This document shows, piece by piece, positions 1 through 8,126 of a stretch of 64,000 bases of DNA. Numbering within the stretch: position 1 is the first letter of the stretch; each line of letters starts with the position of its first letter. Position numbers and translations under genes: made by a program. Origin of the DNA: Rhodobacter sp. 24-YEA-8. GTDB lineage: Bacteria; Pseudomonadota; Alphaproteobacteria; Rhodobacterales; Rhodobacteraceae. The stretch covers positions 124,001-188,000 of the forward strand of contig NZ_FNSK01000002.1 in NCBI RefSeq assembly GCF_900105075.1, written 5' to 3'. Below the pieces are notes generated by a model. The model was not told where the DNA came from, did not search any database, and saw only the letters and a program-made list of their open reading frames with translations.

Positions 1-75
1 GTGGCGCTGTTGCTGATCACCCTCGGCCTTGCCGAATATGCCGACAAGCGCCGCCGCGCGCGCGCCAGAGACTGA
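1..75 (+). CDS. ABC transporter permease, C-terminal end (partial)
   Basis: The frame is open from the first base to a TGA at 73-75 and encodes 24 residues: a hydrophobic stretch (VALLLITLGLAEY) followed by a basic tail. This is how the first permease of a nucleoside/simple-sugar ABC importer usually ends, and the next gene is the partner permease starting 8 bases later. The gene begins outside the window. Assignment rests mainly on the neighbour. Confidence 0.5.
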   Translation: MALLLITLGLAEYADKRRRARARD

Positions 76-82
76 GGCCCCG

Positions 83-1009
83 ATGTTCACGGAAACCTTC
101 CTCATCACGCTCTTCCTTGGCGCCGTCATGGCGGGGATTCCGCTTTTGCTGGCGGGTCTGGGCGAGCAGCTTTCGGAAAAGGCGGGGGTGCTGAATATCG
201 GCCTTGAGGGCATGATCCTCGCCGGGGCCTATGCCGGTTTCCTGACAGCCTGGACAAGCGGCAGTTCCGCCCTCGGCTTTGTCGGAGGCGCGGGGGCGGG
301 GGCGCTGGTGGCAAGCCTGATGGTGGTGTTCTGTGTCATCCTGGGGCTGAACCAGATCGTGATCGGCATCGCGCTGACGCTGCTGGTCCAGGGCCTTACC
401 GCTTTGCTCCATTTCGTGCAATTCTCGAGATCCTATCCGAGGCTGGACGGGATGCAGAGCTGGCGCATCCCCGGCCTCGCCGATATCCCTATCCTCGGGC
501 CGATGTTTTTCAACCATAATCCGGTGGTCTATCTTGCGGTGATCCTGGTGGCGATCTTTGCCTGGATCTATCGCATGACCCATCTCGGATCGGCCCTGCA
601 GGCGGCGGGCGACAAGCCGGCCGCGCTGGATGCGGCTGGCGTCGATGTGATCCGCACCCGCGCCCTGGCGGTGCTGACCACCGGCGCGCTCGCCGGTCTT
701 GGCGGCGCTTTCATGTCGGTCGCGGTGGCGGGTGTCTTCATCCCCTTCATGAGCCATGGCAACGGGTTCATCGCCATCGTGCTTGCGATGCTGGCGCGGG
801 GGCGGCCGCTCTGGGTGCTGGGCGGCGCGCTTTTGTTTGGTGCAAGCCTTTCGATGACAACCGCGCTTCAGGTCGCGGGCGTCAATGTGCCGGTCGATGT
901 GATCCAGATGCTGCCCTTCGCCATGGTCATGCTGGTTCTGCTGGTCGCCGGCCGCAAGGCGAGCCTGCCTGCAGCCCTTGGCGAAAGCTTCGAGCGGGGC
1001 GCCAGGTAA
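83..1009 (+). CDS. ABC transporter permease, nucleoside/simple-sugar type
   Basis: Inner-membrane permease of 308 residues with about eight to ten hydrophobic segments. Near the N-terminus it has the block EKAGVLNIGLEGMILAGAY, characteristic of the BPD_transp_2 permeases of purine-nucleoside (BmpA-dependent) importers. The ATG at 83 is preferred to an upstream in-frame ATG at 29 because the upstream stretch overlaps the previous gene and is hydrophilic, unlike the family's N-terminus. It would form the channel with the upstream permease and an ATPase outside the window. The exact substrate cannot be read from this gene alone. Confidence 0.85.
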   Translation: MFTETFLITLFLGAVMAGIPLLLAGLGEQLSEKAGVLNIGLEGMILAGAYAGFLTAWTSGSSALGFVGGAGAGALVASLMVVFCVILGLNQIVIGIALTLLVQGLTALLHFVQFSRSYPRLDGMQSWRIPGLADIPILGPMFFNHNPVVYLAVILVAIFAWIYRMTHLGSALQAAGDKPAALDAAGVDVIRTRALAVLTTGALAGLGGAFMSVAVAGVFIPFMSHGNGFIAIVLAMLARGRPLWVLGGALLFGASLSMTTALQVAGVNVPVDVIQMLPFAMVMLVLLVAGRKASLPAALGESFERGAR

Positions 1010-1017
1010 GACCGGGG

Positions 1018-1884
1018 TTAAAGCGCCGCCATATCGACCGAAAGCCCGAATTCCCGCGCCTCACCCGGGGCGAGGGTCAGGCTGTAGGGGCGTGCCGCCA
1101 GTTCTGGCCCGGCGCCGATCAGTCCAGGCAGGCCCTGCCAGGGTTCGACACACAGGAACCCGGCCTGCTGCGGGCGCCAGAGGACCAGGTTTTCCAGCCC
1201 CTGCCAGCGGATCACCAGACCCCGGTTGCCCGATCCGTAAAACAGTCCGTCCCCCGCGCCTTCGGCGAGGATGATCGAAGATGACGGGAAGAAGGTCTCG
1301 TCCCGGATCGCGAGCCGCCCGGCGTCAAATGGTGATGGGATCTGCCCGCCGGTCAGGAAATTCTCGCGCTGTTCCGCAGGCGCAGGTGTGGCACCGTTCA
1401 GGAGCCGCACCTCATGCGCGCCAGTCACACCCGGCAAGGGCAGGGCAAAGCCCGGGTGATAGCCAAAGCTGAAGGGCATCAGCCGGGTGCCGGTATTTTC
1501 AACCCGTGTCCGGCAGTCAAGCCGGTCGGCTTCCAGCCGGTAGCTCTGTTCCAGCCGGAACGCGAAAGGATAAAGGCGGCGGCTGGTTTCATCGGCCTCA
1601 AGCCTGAAAATGCAGCTGTCAGGAGTGGTATCCACCAGCGTGAACCGGCTTTCCATCGCGAAGCCATGGATGGTCATCAGATAATCGACCCCGTCAACGC
1701 TGACGCGGTTGTCGATGGCCCGGCCACAGATCGGGAAGAGAAGCGGGCTCGACTGGCCCCAGAACTTCGGGTCGGCCTGCCACAGAACCTCGCACGGGCC
1801 GTGTTTCAACGATCGCAACTCTGCCCCCATAACAGCGATTTCCGCCGTCACAGATCCATTTTCAAGCCTGATCCTCTCAGTCAT
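1018..1884 (-). CDS. aldose 1-epimerase family protein
   Basis: 288-residue protein of the galactose mutarotase-like superfamily, closest in layout to the LacX/YihR-type aldose epimerases. It has the N-terminal LENGSVTAEIAVMGAELRSL strand pair, the WGQSSPLLFPICGR block, and FGYHPGF holding the conserved catalytic-region histidine. It would interconvert alpha and beta anomers of a sugar. GGGAGAG lies a few bases upstream of the ATG at 1884. It is convergent with the permease gene, 8 bases away, so they are not co-transcribed. The sugar is unknown. Confidence 0.8.
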   Translation of the reverse strand: MTERIRLENGSVTAEIAVMGAELRSLKHGPCEVLWQADPKFWGQSSPLLFPICGRAIDNRVSVDGVDYLMTIHGFAMESRFTLVDTTPDSCIFRLEADETSRRLYPFAFRLEQSYRLEADRLDCRTRVENTGTRLMPFSFGYHPGFALPLPGVTGAHEVRLLNGATPAPAEQRENFLTGGQIPSPFDAGRLAIRDETFFPSSSIILAEGAGDGLFYGSGNRGLVIRWQGLENLVLWRPQQAGFLCVEPWQGLPGLIGAGPELAARPYSLTLAPGEAREFGLSVDMAAL

Positions 1885-1899
1885 TCTGTACTCTCCCGA

Positions 1900-2166
1900 T
1901 CAGCGGCCATGACCGCTTATGCCGCCTGCACTGCGCATGTTCCAGCCGCCCTCTGCCACTTCGGCCAGCAGCGCCTGCGCAAAATCACGGGGATGCATCG
2001 TCACCTTGCAGCCAATATCGGCCGCGCGGCGCGCATCGTCGTGACCGTCCCGGCACCAGCACATGATCAGAATGGCTGCGCCATGCAACTGCGCCTCGCA
2101 AAAGGATTTAACGCCACTGCAACGGATCATACCCTCCGCCCCGCTCCGGGCCAATACCGCACCCAA
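1900..2166 (-). CDS. unrecognised ORF, possible gene remnant
   Basis: An 88-residue frame just upstream of the epimerase gene on the same strand. The C-terminal half (DDARRAADIGCKVTMHPRDF and onward) looks protein-like, but I do not recognise a family. No good ribosome-binding site is visible, and the frame stays open upstream of 2166. It may be the tail of a broken gene, consistent with the decayed sequence from about 2.2 to 3.2 kb. Confidence 0.25.
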   Translation of the reverse strand: MGAVLARSGAEGMIRCSGVKSFCEAQLHGAAILIMCWCRDGHDDARRAADIGCKVTMHPRDFAQALLAEVAEGGWNMRSAGGISGHGR

Positions 2167-2454
2167 TCGGCGGCTCAGCCCGATATCCGCGGCGCCGGGG
2201 GGGCAGCGCGCTATGCTGGTCGGGGAAGATGAGCGAGCGGGCCGTGCTCACGACCTCCGCGAAAGGAGAACAACGGCCTCAGTCCGCGCTGTCGGCGAAA
2301 GGCCTTGTAACGGTCGCGCGCCGGTCAGGTGACGGGCCGGGCCCCGGCGACAAAAGACGCCCGCCCGCTCAGACGGACCGCATCCCTTCCCGAAAGCAGC
2401 CTCAGTGAGGTTGGTCACGGCACAAAACCAAGGGGAGCGGCCGCGGCAATCGCC

Positions 2455-2800
2455 TTCATCACCTGAGTGGTACTGCCTCTACAGATCACATCTGCCGGTA
2501 GCGCCCCCGCACCAAAGAACCCACAGCACTCATTATGAGCGATACAAGGGTGGCACCGGCCCCGATCCAGACGTTGCCATTGATCGTGATCAGATGCGTG
2601 TATTTAAACTCTTTGTTGCGCATTCCGCATCCGACGGGTGGCCCATAGTAGAGACACCGACAGTTGCAGTGACAGACAGTGCGTGCCGATCAGCACCTTT
2701 GCCCCGTTAAGGAGCACAAGGCTGCCAATCGCATAAAACTTCTCGCAGAGATCGGTGCTTTCGGCGTATTTTCAGTGGAAACAGCCTTCGAGGATGCGCT
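2455..2800 (-). pseudogene. decayed maltose/galactoside O-acetyltransferase
   Basis: Minus-strand translation in alternating frames gives successive pieces of a left-handed beta-helix acetyltransferase: CEKFYAIGSLVLLNGAKVLIG, then HPSDAECATKSLNTRI, then ITINGNVWIGAGATLV, then FGAGALPADVICRG. In maltose O-acetyltransferases these correspond to the EKFYAN..L..GA.V.IG, THPLD.EER, ITIGDNVWIGGGA and VIGAGSVV..DIPAD segments, in that order. In-frame stops and frame changes mean the gene is dead. Its 5' end is lost against the IS5 remnant at 2804. Confidence 0.6.
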
Positions 2801-2803
2801 GCC

Positions 2804-3220
2804 ACCAAACTGCACGCCGTTGCAGATGCGGATGGACGCCCGGTCTGCCTCTTCCTGACTGCTGGTCAGGTCAGTGATTATACGGGGGCAGCTGCGCTCC
2901 CCGGTAGTTTGCCGCAGGCGGAATGGCTGCTCGGCGACAGGGGTTATGATGCCGACTGGCTCAGGGGTTCACTGAAAAACAAGGGCATAAAGCCCTGCAT
3001 TCCCGGCCGTAAGTCACGTGGCAAGCCGATCAGGCACAACACGCGCCGTAACCGCATCGAGACCATGTCTCAGCAGGCTCAAAGATTGGCAATCGTCGGG
3101 AAAGCAGTCCACCGGACTGTTTTCTGATCGTCCTCATACGTTGCAACACGCTACGACAGATGTCCGAAGGTCTTCCTGTCCGCCATAGCTCTCGCTGCAA
3201 CCGCCATCTTCTGGTTATGA
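2804..3220 (+). pseudogene. IS5-family transposase, 3' remnant
   Basis: The frame reads TKLHAVADADGRPVCLFLTA, then WLLGDRGYDADWLRGSLKNK, GIKPCIPGRKSRGKPI and RRNRIETM, the C-terminal half of an IS5-type DDE transposase including the DRGYDAD motif. After about 3065 the frame shifts, since RLKDW is in another frame. The tail YVATRYDRCPKVFLSAIALA is recovered in a further frame up to TGA 3218-3220. The N-terminal half is absent. An isolated remnant with no recognisable ends. Confidence 0.8.
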
Positions 3221-3605
3221 ACCGAGAACGAGGTCTGACCCTAGCGAACGCGGCACGGCCTTTGGCATAGTTATTACATAATTAGGCTTACGCGATATTC
3301 TCATCACTGAGCGGTAGTTTCTGTGTAAGCGAACCCATTACTTTGCCATTTCACCCAATTTACTTCCTCTCCGACATTCCGCACCAAAATTAAACTACAC
3401 AATATCATACACTTAATGCCATCCCCCCCGGCACCCGTCAGCTCGCCACCACCTCGCTTGACCTGCTTTCTCGGCATCCGCATGGTCCGCTGAAACCCTC
3501 CGGACCTGTCGGCACCGCCGCAGCACGGAGTTCCCAAATTCATGTCTCATCCACACGAGAGCGCCGCTTTCGTGACCGGTGAGCTGTTGCGCAAAGGATG
3601 CCGCG
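3221..3605 (+). other. intergenic region upstream of the FtsH-like gene
   Basis: No gene is seen. The sequence is AT-richer than its surroundings (3260-3420) and holds one copy, on the minus strand at 3328-3348, of a 21-base motif that recurs at 51642-51662. It probably carries the promoter of the gene at 3606. A minus-strand ORF (3304-3543) has no protein-like features. Confidence 0.5.
3328..3348 (-). repeat. 21-base repeated motif, copy 1
   Basis: The minus strand reads TGGCAAAGTAATGGGTTCGC followed by T, identical to 51642-51662 on the plus strand. The match extends weakly on both sides: GGTGA-like bases before it and (T/A)ACA after it. Function unknown; a regulatory site, a mobile-element end or a recombination site are all possible. 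Confidence 0.7.
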
Positions 3606-5825
3606 ATGACGACTGACCTCACACCAGCCTGGTCGGATTACGCCAAGGATGTGCTCGAGCGTCTGAATGAAACCTGGCACATCCATTCCTGGGAACGGCC
3701 GCGCAGTGAGGCGTTTGCAGCGCCGGTTGTTCTGCCCGAGGTTGCCCCATCGGCACTCCAGAAGAAACGCGGTGCTGAATGCCCCCTCGGTGCAGCTGCA
3801 CTGGATGAGCTCGCGCTGCCGCCGGTGCCCCCACATGTTATCCAGCTCTGCCTGCGGCTTGCCGCGCATTTTGGCACTGCTGATGGCTTTCAGCAGTGCC
3901 TCCGGCCTGGGCAGATCACACTGATCAGCGGTATTGCACAGGATCAGCTGAGCTTCGTGCGAGAGCTGATCTGTGTCGGCTTTGCCCCCGAAAACCTGAG
4001 GATCGGCTTCGCGCCCCGGCATCACGCAGAGTGCGATGTCATGGTGCTTTCCCCGGAAGACGGCCTGACATCATCTGCAGCGGCTTCGTTCCATCGGCGC
4101 ATCAGCGCCGCTTTGGGCCATTCCCAGCCGCTGATCCTTCTGTGCACAGATGAGACCGAACCTGCAGCAGAGCTTTCGCGATATCTTCCGCCTGTCACTC
4201 GGCTCACCCCGCTAAATCGCGAGGTCCTGTTTGAGCTTCTCCGCATCACATGGCCAAATGGCGCGGCTGGACTGGTCAAAATTGCAGACCAGTTCCCGGA
4301 TGATCACCAGCTTGCTGCCCTTCCCCTGCCCGCGCTGCAGATCGCCCTTCGTGCCAACAGTGCCTTGGAAGTGGCCGAGACCCTTCGGAATTTCCTCGCA
4401 GGAACAGAAGTGAAGAAAGGCCCGCAACTCTCTGATATTCATGGTGGAGGCCCGGCGTTAGAAGCCGCGAAGCGGATAGTCGCCGACCTGCAGTCCTGGC
4501 GGGACGGTAGTCTGCCATGGACGGAAATGAGCCGCTCCCTTTTGCTCCATGGCCGACCCGGAACAGGCAAGACCTGGCTGGCGCGCGCCATGGGCAACAC
4601 CCCTGGGATCGGATTTGTGGCGGCAAGCTTTGCAGACTGGCAAGCACGCGGCCATCTTGGAGATATGCTGAAAGCCATGCAGGCCAGCTTCAGTGAGGCA
4701 CGGCGACTGACGCCCGCGATCCTGTTCATTGATGAAATCGATGCCGTGGGAGCGCGCGGTAGTCGAGACCACAATGCCGACTACCGGCATCAGGTAGTCA
4801 ACGGCTTCCTTCAAGCGATGGATGGCATCGCGCGTGAGGAAGGTGTCGTCGTTGTAGGAGCCTGTAATGACCCATCCCGCATCGATCCCGCGGTGCTGCG
4901 GGCCGGCAGGTTCGACCTCAAGGCCGAAGTAAAACTTCCCGATCATGACGCCATTCACGGTATCCTGACAGCCCATCTGGGCCAGATCCTGCGCCAGTCA
5001 GAGATATCCGAACTGGCGCGCGCCGCCATAGGAAGCACTGCAGCCGAAATCGATGCTGCCATTCGCAGAGCGAAGGCCGAGGCTCGCGCCCGGGGGACCG
5101 ATGTGCAGCTCGCCGAGCTTCGCACGCTGCTCGTCGGAGACATGTCAGTGTCGCCCGAACTCGATCATCGCCTCGCAGTTCACGAATGTGGTCATGCCAT
5201 TGTGGGCCATGAACTTGATTTCACCATCCTACGCACAGTCCTGACGCACGATGGTGGCGCGACTGAGCACACCGTCCCAACAAACGCCGGCCGCTTGCAG
5301 GATATAGAGGCGGAAATCGTTATGTGCATGGCGGGCCGCGCGGCAGAGCAGATGGTCTTCGGCGACGTCAGCAGCGGATCAGGCGGGCCTGAGCGCTCAG
5401 ATCTTGCGCGGGCGACCAGCCTTGCTGTCGCGATAGATACCCGACTTGGGCTGGGCGTATTTGGTCCAATCTGGACCGATACCTCATTGGATGCCGCAAT
5501 GCGCGATCCAGATGCACGCCAGCGCGTCCGGCTACGGCTGGAGGCTGCAGAACAGCACGCGATCAGGATATTGCAGACCAACCGTCCCCATTTCGATGCT
5601 ATGGTCGCAGCGCTTGCGCAGGATCGGGATCTGGCCGGAGACACCCTGCAGACGTGGCTGGACAATTGGAAGCCACCCTCACCATCTTCTGCCCCTGCCC
5701 CTGCCCCTGCCCCTGCCCCTGCCCCTGCCCCTGCCCCTGCCCCTGCCCCTGCCGAAACCCGGCCCATCTCCGATAGCGCTCATCCATCGCAGCTGTCAGA
5801 TTGCGAGGTATCGAATGCCCCGTAA
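3606..5825 (+). CDS. soluble FtsH-like AAA+ zinc metalloprotease
   Basis: 739-residue ATP-dependent protease without membrane segments. Residues 1-280 form an unassigned N-terminal region. The AAA+ module follows: Walker A GRPGTGKT (316-323), Walker B ILFIDE (372-377), and a second region of homology with LRAGRFD holding the arginine finger R435. The M41 peptidase domain has the zinc motif HECGH (526-530; FtsH usually has HEAGH) and a plausible third ligand D599. The tail has ten Ala-Pro pairs (from residue 696). Bacterial FtsH normally has two N-terminal membrane helices, so this is a cytosolic variant. The start at 3606 has AAAGGA seven bases upstream; a GTG at 3579 is in frame but lacks one. 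Its end overlaps the next gene by 11 bases. Confidence 0.85.
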   Translation: MTTDLTPAWSDYAKDVLERLNETWHIHSWERPRSEAFAAPVVLPEVAPSALQKKRGAECPLGAAALDELALPPVPPHVIQLCLRLAAHFGTADGFQQCLRPGQITLISGIAQDQLSFVRELICVGFAPENLRIGFAPRHHAECDVMVLSPEDGLTSSAAASFHRRISAALGHSQPLILLCTDETEPAAELSRYLPPVTRLTPLNREVLFELLRITWPNGAAGLVKIADQFPDDHQLAALPLPALQIALRANSALEVAETLRNFLAGTEVKKGPQLSDIHGGGPALEAAKRIVADLQSWRDGSLPWTEMSRSLLLHGRPGTGKTWLARAMGNTPGIGFVAASFADWQARGHLGDMLKAMQASFSEARRLTPAILFIDEIDAVGARGSRDHNADYRHQVVNGFLQAMDGIAREEGVVVVGACNDPSRIDPAVLRAGRFDLKAEVKLPDHDAIHGILTAHLGQILRQSEISELARAAIGSTAAEIDAAIRRAKAEARARGTDVQLAELRTLLVGDMSVSPELDHRLAVHECGHAIVGHELDFTILRTVLTHDGGATEHTVPTNAGRLQDIEAEIVMCMAGRAAEQMVFGDVSSGSGGPERSDLARATSLAVAIDTRLGLGVFGPIWTDTSLDAAMRDPDARQRVRLRLEAAEQHAIRILQTNRPHFDAMVAALAQDRDLAGDTLQTWLDNWKPPSPSSAPAPAPAPAPAPAPAPAPAPAETRPISDSAHPSQLSDCEVSNAP
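5691..5753 (+). repeat. GCCCCT hexanucleotide tandem repeat
   Basis: Ten uninterrupted GCCCCT units (5691-5750) plus GCC inside the FtsH-like gene, encoding (Ala-Pro)10-Ala. Gain or loss of a unit keeps the frame, so the linker length can vary by slippage without killing the gene. Confidence 0.95.
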
Positions 5826-6306
5826 CAAGCCGGCGCCGCAGGTCAGGCTCGCTCTGACAGAGGAAGGCCTCGCGCTGACCGTCCGTTTCACGCGCGATCA
5901 GATCCGCAATTTAGATCCTGATCTGGCCATCACCGAGGCACACCCGCAAGACACCATCAACGCGATCGACAGGCTGGAAATTTCGCGCCTCGCCCAAGCA
6001 TTGACGGCTGATTACACGCAGGATTTCCTAACATATACATGCACTTCCGAACTCCGATTGGCCGATCTCAACGAGATTGCTGCGGCCCTCATCAGCCCAC
6101 CGGACGTCAAACCTGACATCAAGCACTTCGCAGGTGGCACAGAACTGACCTGCGTGATTGACGCAGCACTCGAGAAGTCTCTGCCAACGGCGCTGCGCCT
6201 CCAGGTTGCGGTCCACCGTTCTCGCCTCAAACTACTTGCCCGCACTTCAATGCTGATGCCGGCCGAGGCGGCGAAAGTCCTCGGCAAGAAGCCTGCAACG
6301 GCATAA
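5815..6306 (+). CDS. antitoxin-like protein, N-terminal part (split by stop codon)
   Basis: 163 residues, starting at ATG 5815 inside the end of the protease gene with GAGGT upstream, so translationally coupled to it. The C-terminus (MLMPAEAAKVLGKKPATA) looks like the first helices of a helix-turn-helix and stops at TAA 6304-6306. The same frame continues after the stop as RSMKRLIATGRIFQI, the expected recognition helix. The full frame 5815-6639 therefore probably encoded one protein. The first 140 residues are not recognised. A partner or substrate adaptor of the protease is possible (inference). Confidence 0.55.
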   Translation: MPRNKPAPQVRLALTEEGLALTVRFTRDQIRNLDPDLAITEAHPQDTINAIDRLEISRLAQALTADYTQDFLTYTCTSELRLADLNEIAAALISPPDVKPDIKHFAGGTELTCVIDAALEKSLPTALRLQVAVHRSRLKLLARTSMLMPAEAAKVLGKKPATA

Positions 6307-6312
6307 CGCAGC

Positions 6313-6639
6313 ATGAAACGGTTGATCGCAACCGGGAGGATTTTCCAGATCAATACAGTGGATGGCGTGCGATACCCGCAGTTCCAGTTCAGGACCGAGC
6401 GCCAGGATCTTCAGCCGGTGATCGCCCGCCTCCTCGAAGTGCGGATGAACCGGGAGAGCGACATGCATCTGTTGGGATTTCTGATGTCGGCCCACCCTGC
6501 CCTGACAGATCGGGGGCAGAAGTTAGGGCCTGACGCCGCCGCGGCATATCCTGCATCCTTGATTGGCGTAGATGATGGGCAACTGCTTGCACTTTATCGC
6601 GACAGTTTCTGCCGGGAAGGTGAAGGATGGGATGCGTAG
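6313..6639 (+). pseudogene. antitoxin-like protein, C-terminal part, 3' end cut by IS481
   Basis: Same reading frame as the preceding ORF, separated only by a TAA. It reads MKRLIATGRIFQI, GVRYPQFQF, then a segment (LLGFLMSAHPALTDRGQ and onward) resembling the C-terminal toxin-binding domain of MbcA/ParS/Xre-type antitoxins (DUF2384-like), where W/F-L-x-x-P-x-P-x-L is typical. The frame ends at 6639, where an IS481 remnant begins, so the last residues and any downstream toxin gene may have been lost. Family assignment is by pattern only. Confidence 0.45.
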
Positions 6640-7375
6640 ATTTTCAGTCCCGGCATCTGGTGGATCGGGTTTAGGATGAATCTGTCTGGCTCTGATGTCC
6701 AGATCTTGCAGATGTATTCGTATGGGGTGAGGCCACCGAGGGTCTTGAGCCTGCGCGCGAAGTTGTAGGCACCCATGAAGTCTCCGAGGTGTGTTCGCAG
6801 CTGGTCATGGGCTTCGTAGTGGAAGCGTTTGACGGTGGCGTCCTTGATCGTGCGGTTCATCGGTTCGACGTGGCCGTTGGTCCAGGGATGGTTGGGCTTG
6901 GTCAGCCGGTGCTCGATGCCATTGGCCTCGCAAATCATGTCGAAGCGCATCGGCCGGGAGTAGATGGATTTCCGGTTCCGGGGCTGCTCTGCGAACGGGA
7001 TTCCGTTGTCGGTGAGAATCGTATGGACCTTGTAGGGCACGGCTTCGAGCATGTGCTGAAGGAATTCCCAGGCTGTCTTCCTGTCGGCTTTATCGACGAG
7101 TTGGGTCACGGCGAACTTGCTCGTCCGGTCGATGCCAACGAATAAATTAGTTTGCCTTCAGCGGTATGCACCTCGGCCTCCGTCAGCACGGTAGATCGCG
7201 GCTCGGAATGCCCCGTCTTCATATCCTCGACCGTCGCGCGCTTGCGCCACTTCGCAACGGTCTTGGGATTGACCCCCAGCTCCCGGCTCAGCTGCGCGAG
7301 CGAAGCTTGCGATCGCTGTATTGCTGCTCGGACGGCGTGCGTGGTCGTGGCGCTGCCATGACGAATTTGTCCCAT
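6640..7375 (-). pseudogene. IS481-family transposase with internal deletion
   Basis: The N-terminal piece (7106-7375) starts MGQIRHGSATTTHAVRAAIQ and has the helix-turn-helix LSRELGVNPKTVAKWRKR. It jumps from about residue 62 to AEVHTAEGKL, missing roughly 80 residues that include the first catalytic region, then shifts frame. The C-terminal piece (to 7109) carries TILTDNGIPF, PNHPWTNGHVEPMNRTIKDA and LTPYEYICKIW, typical of IS481 DDE transposases. The usual stop after the PGL motif is gone and the frame runs into flanking DNA, so that end is also truncated. Non-functional. Confidence 0.85.
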
Positions 7376-7436
7376 AGGGCGTCCTTATCAAACCGTGGGA
7401 TCAAACACCTTATGTGTCTCGGGTCTGCTACATTAG

Positions 7437-7472
7437 CCCCATCGCGGCTCCCGGCCAGGAGCTGCGATGGGG
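7437..7472 (+). ncRNA. candidate IS110 bridge-RNA hairpin (left end)
   Basis: CCCCATCGCGGCTCC (7437-7451) pairs with GGAGCTGCGATGGGG (7458-7472) over 15 positions with one G-U pair and a 6-base loop. It lies about 135 bases upstream of an IS110-family transposase start, in the non-coding left end. IS110-group recombinases are known to carry a structured bridge RNA in this position. Whether this hairpin belongs to one is inference; the transposase itself is truncated. Confidence 0.4.
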
Positions 7473-7605
7473 TGGGATACAGCGCTGAACACCTTGTGGC
7501 CTGACCACGATTTCTAGCCGGCTGATCCTGCCTCTCCTCACCGTCTCGAACAATTGACGGCGGCCCGTTTTGCGGGACCGCGAAGCATAAGGAAGAGAGA
7601 GTGAC

Positions 7606-8030
7606 ATGATAGCAGAAACCAGTGTGGTCGGGATAGACGTGTGTCGTGACTGGCTCGACGGGTTTTGTTTGCCTGGCTTGCAGAGGTTTCGTTTGCCCAA
7701 CTCACCAGCAGGGCATCAAGAGCTGATCTCGATGATCCGTCAGTTGCCTGCCTCCATCCAGGTCGGTTTCGAAGCAACCGGCGGACAAGAATGGGCCTTG
7801 TGGACTGCGCTGGTCGAAGCAGGGATTGTCTCGAAGCAGCTTCCTCCATCTCAGATCAAGGCGTTTGCCATGTCGCGGGGAACACGCGCCAAGACGGACC
7901 GGATCGATGCGGAACTCATCGCCCGCTTCATGCTGTTTCGTCCAGATGCCGGGCGAATGTTGCCGGGTCATAACCTGCGTATTCTCAGAACCTTGACAAC
8001 GCGACGCGCTAGTCTTTCCGCAGCATTTCA
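7606..8030 (+). pseudogene. IS110-family transposase, N-terminal fragment
   Basis: Begins at ATG 7606 with GAGAG upstream. It reads VVGIDVCRDWLDGF (first acidic residue of the DEDD RuvC-like site), VGFEATGGQEWALWTALVEAG (second), and RGTRAKTDRIDAELIARFM (the final acidic pair of the N-terminal domain), up to LRILRTLTTRRASL. Homology stops at about 8025, where unrelated sequence begins. The C-terminal Tnp domain with the catalytic serine is absent, so the enzyme is dead. Confidence 0.85.
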
Positions 8031-8085
8031 ATGTCCGCGCATCCGTCGTGAAATCTCTCGTGAAAGTGGTCTTTTTAAGAGAGTA

Positions 8086-8106
8086 GAGGCCGCCGCAAAC
8101 GGCCTC
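8086..8106 (-). terminator. hairpin downstream of the CMD gene
   Basis: GAGGCCG and CGGCCTC form a perfect 7-bp stem around a 7-base loop, 21 bases past the stop codon of the minus-strand operon. No T-run follows directly on the minus strand (TTAAAAAG appears about 14 bases later), so it is a weak or factor-assisted terminator at best. Confidence 0.4.
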
Positions 8107-8126
8107 CGCACAAGCGGTCAGCTGAA

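Noticed and set aside
17..757. Long minus-strand frame opposite the ABC permease
   Set aside because: Composition is that of an antisense shadow (Arg/His/Gln-rich), with no domain, and the plus-strand permease is clear.
1414..2232. 272-residue plus-strand frame over the aldose epimerase
   Set aside because: No motifs and opposite to a supported gene.
2405..2710. 101-residue plus-strand frame
   Set aside because: It lies over the decayed acetyltransferase and reads as noise.
3304..3543. Minus-strand ORF upstream of the FtsH-like gene
   Set aside because: Low-complexity composition, no ribosome-binding site, overlaps the likely promoter.
8086..8106. Classical rho-independent terminator
   Set aside because: The stem is perfect but no T-tract follows directly; kept only as a weak terminator candidate.
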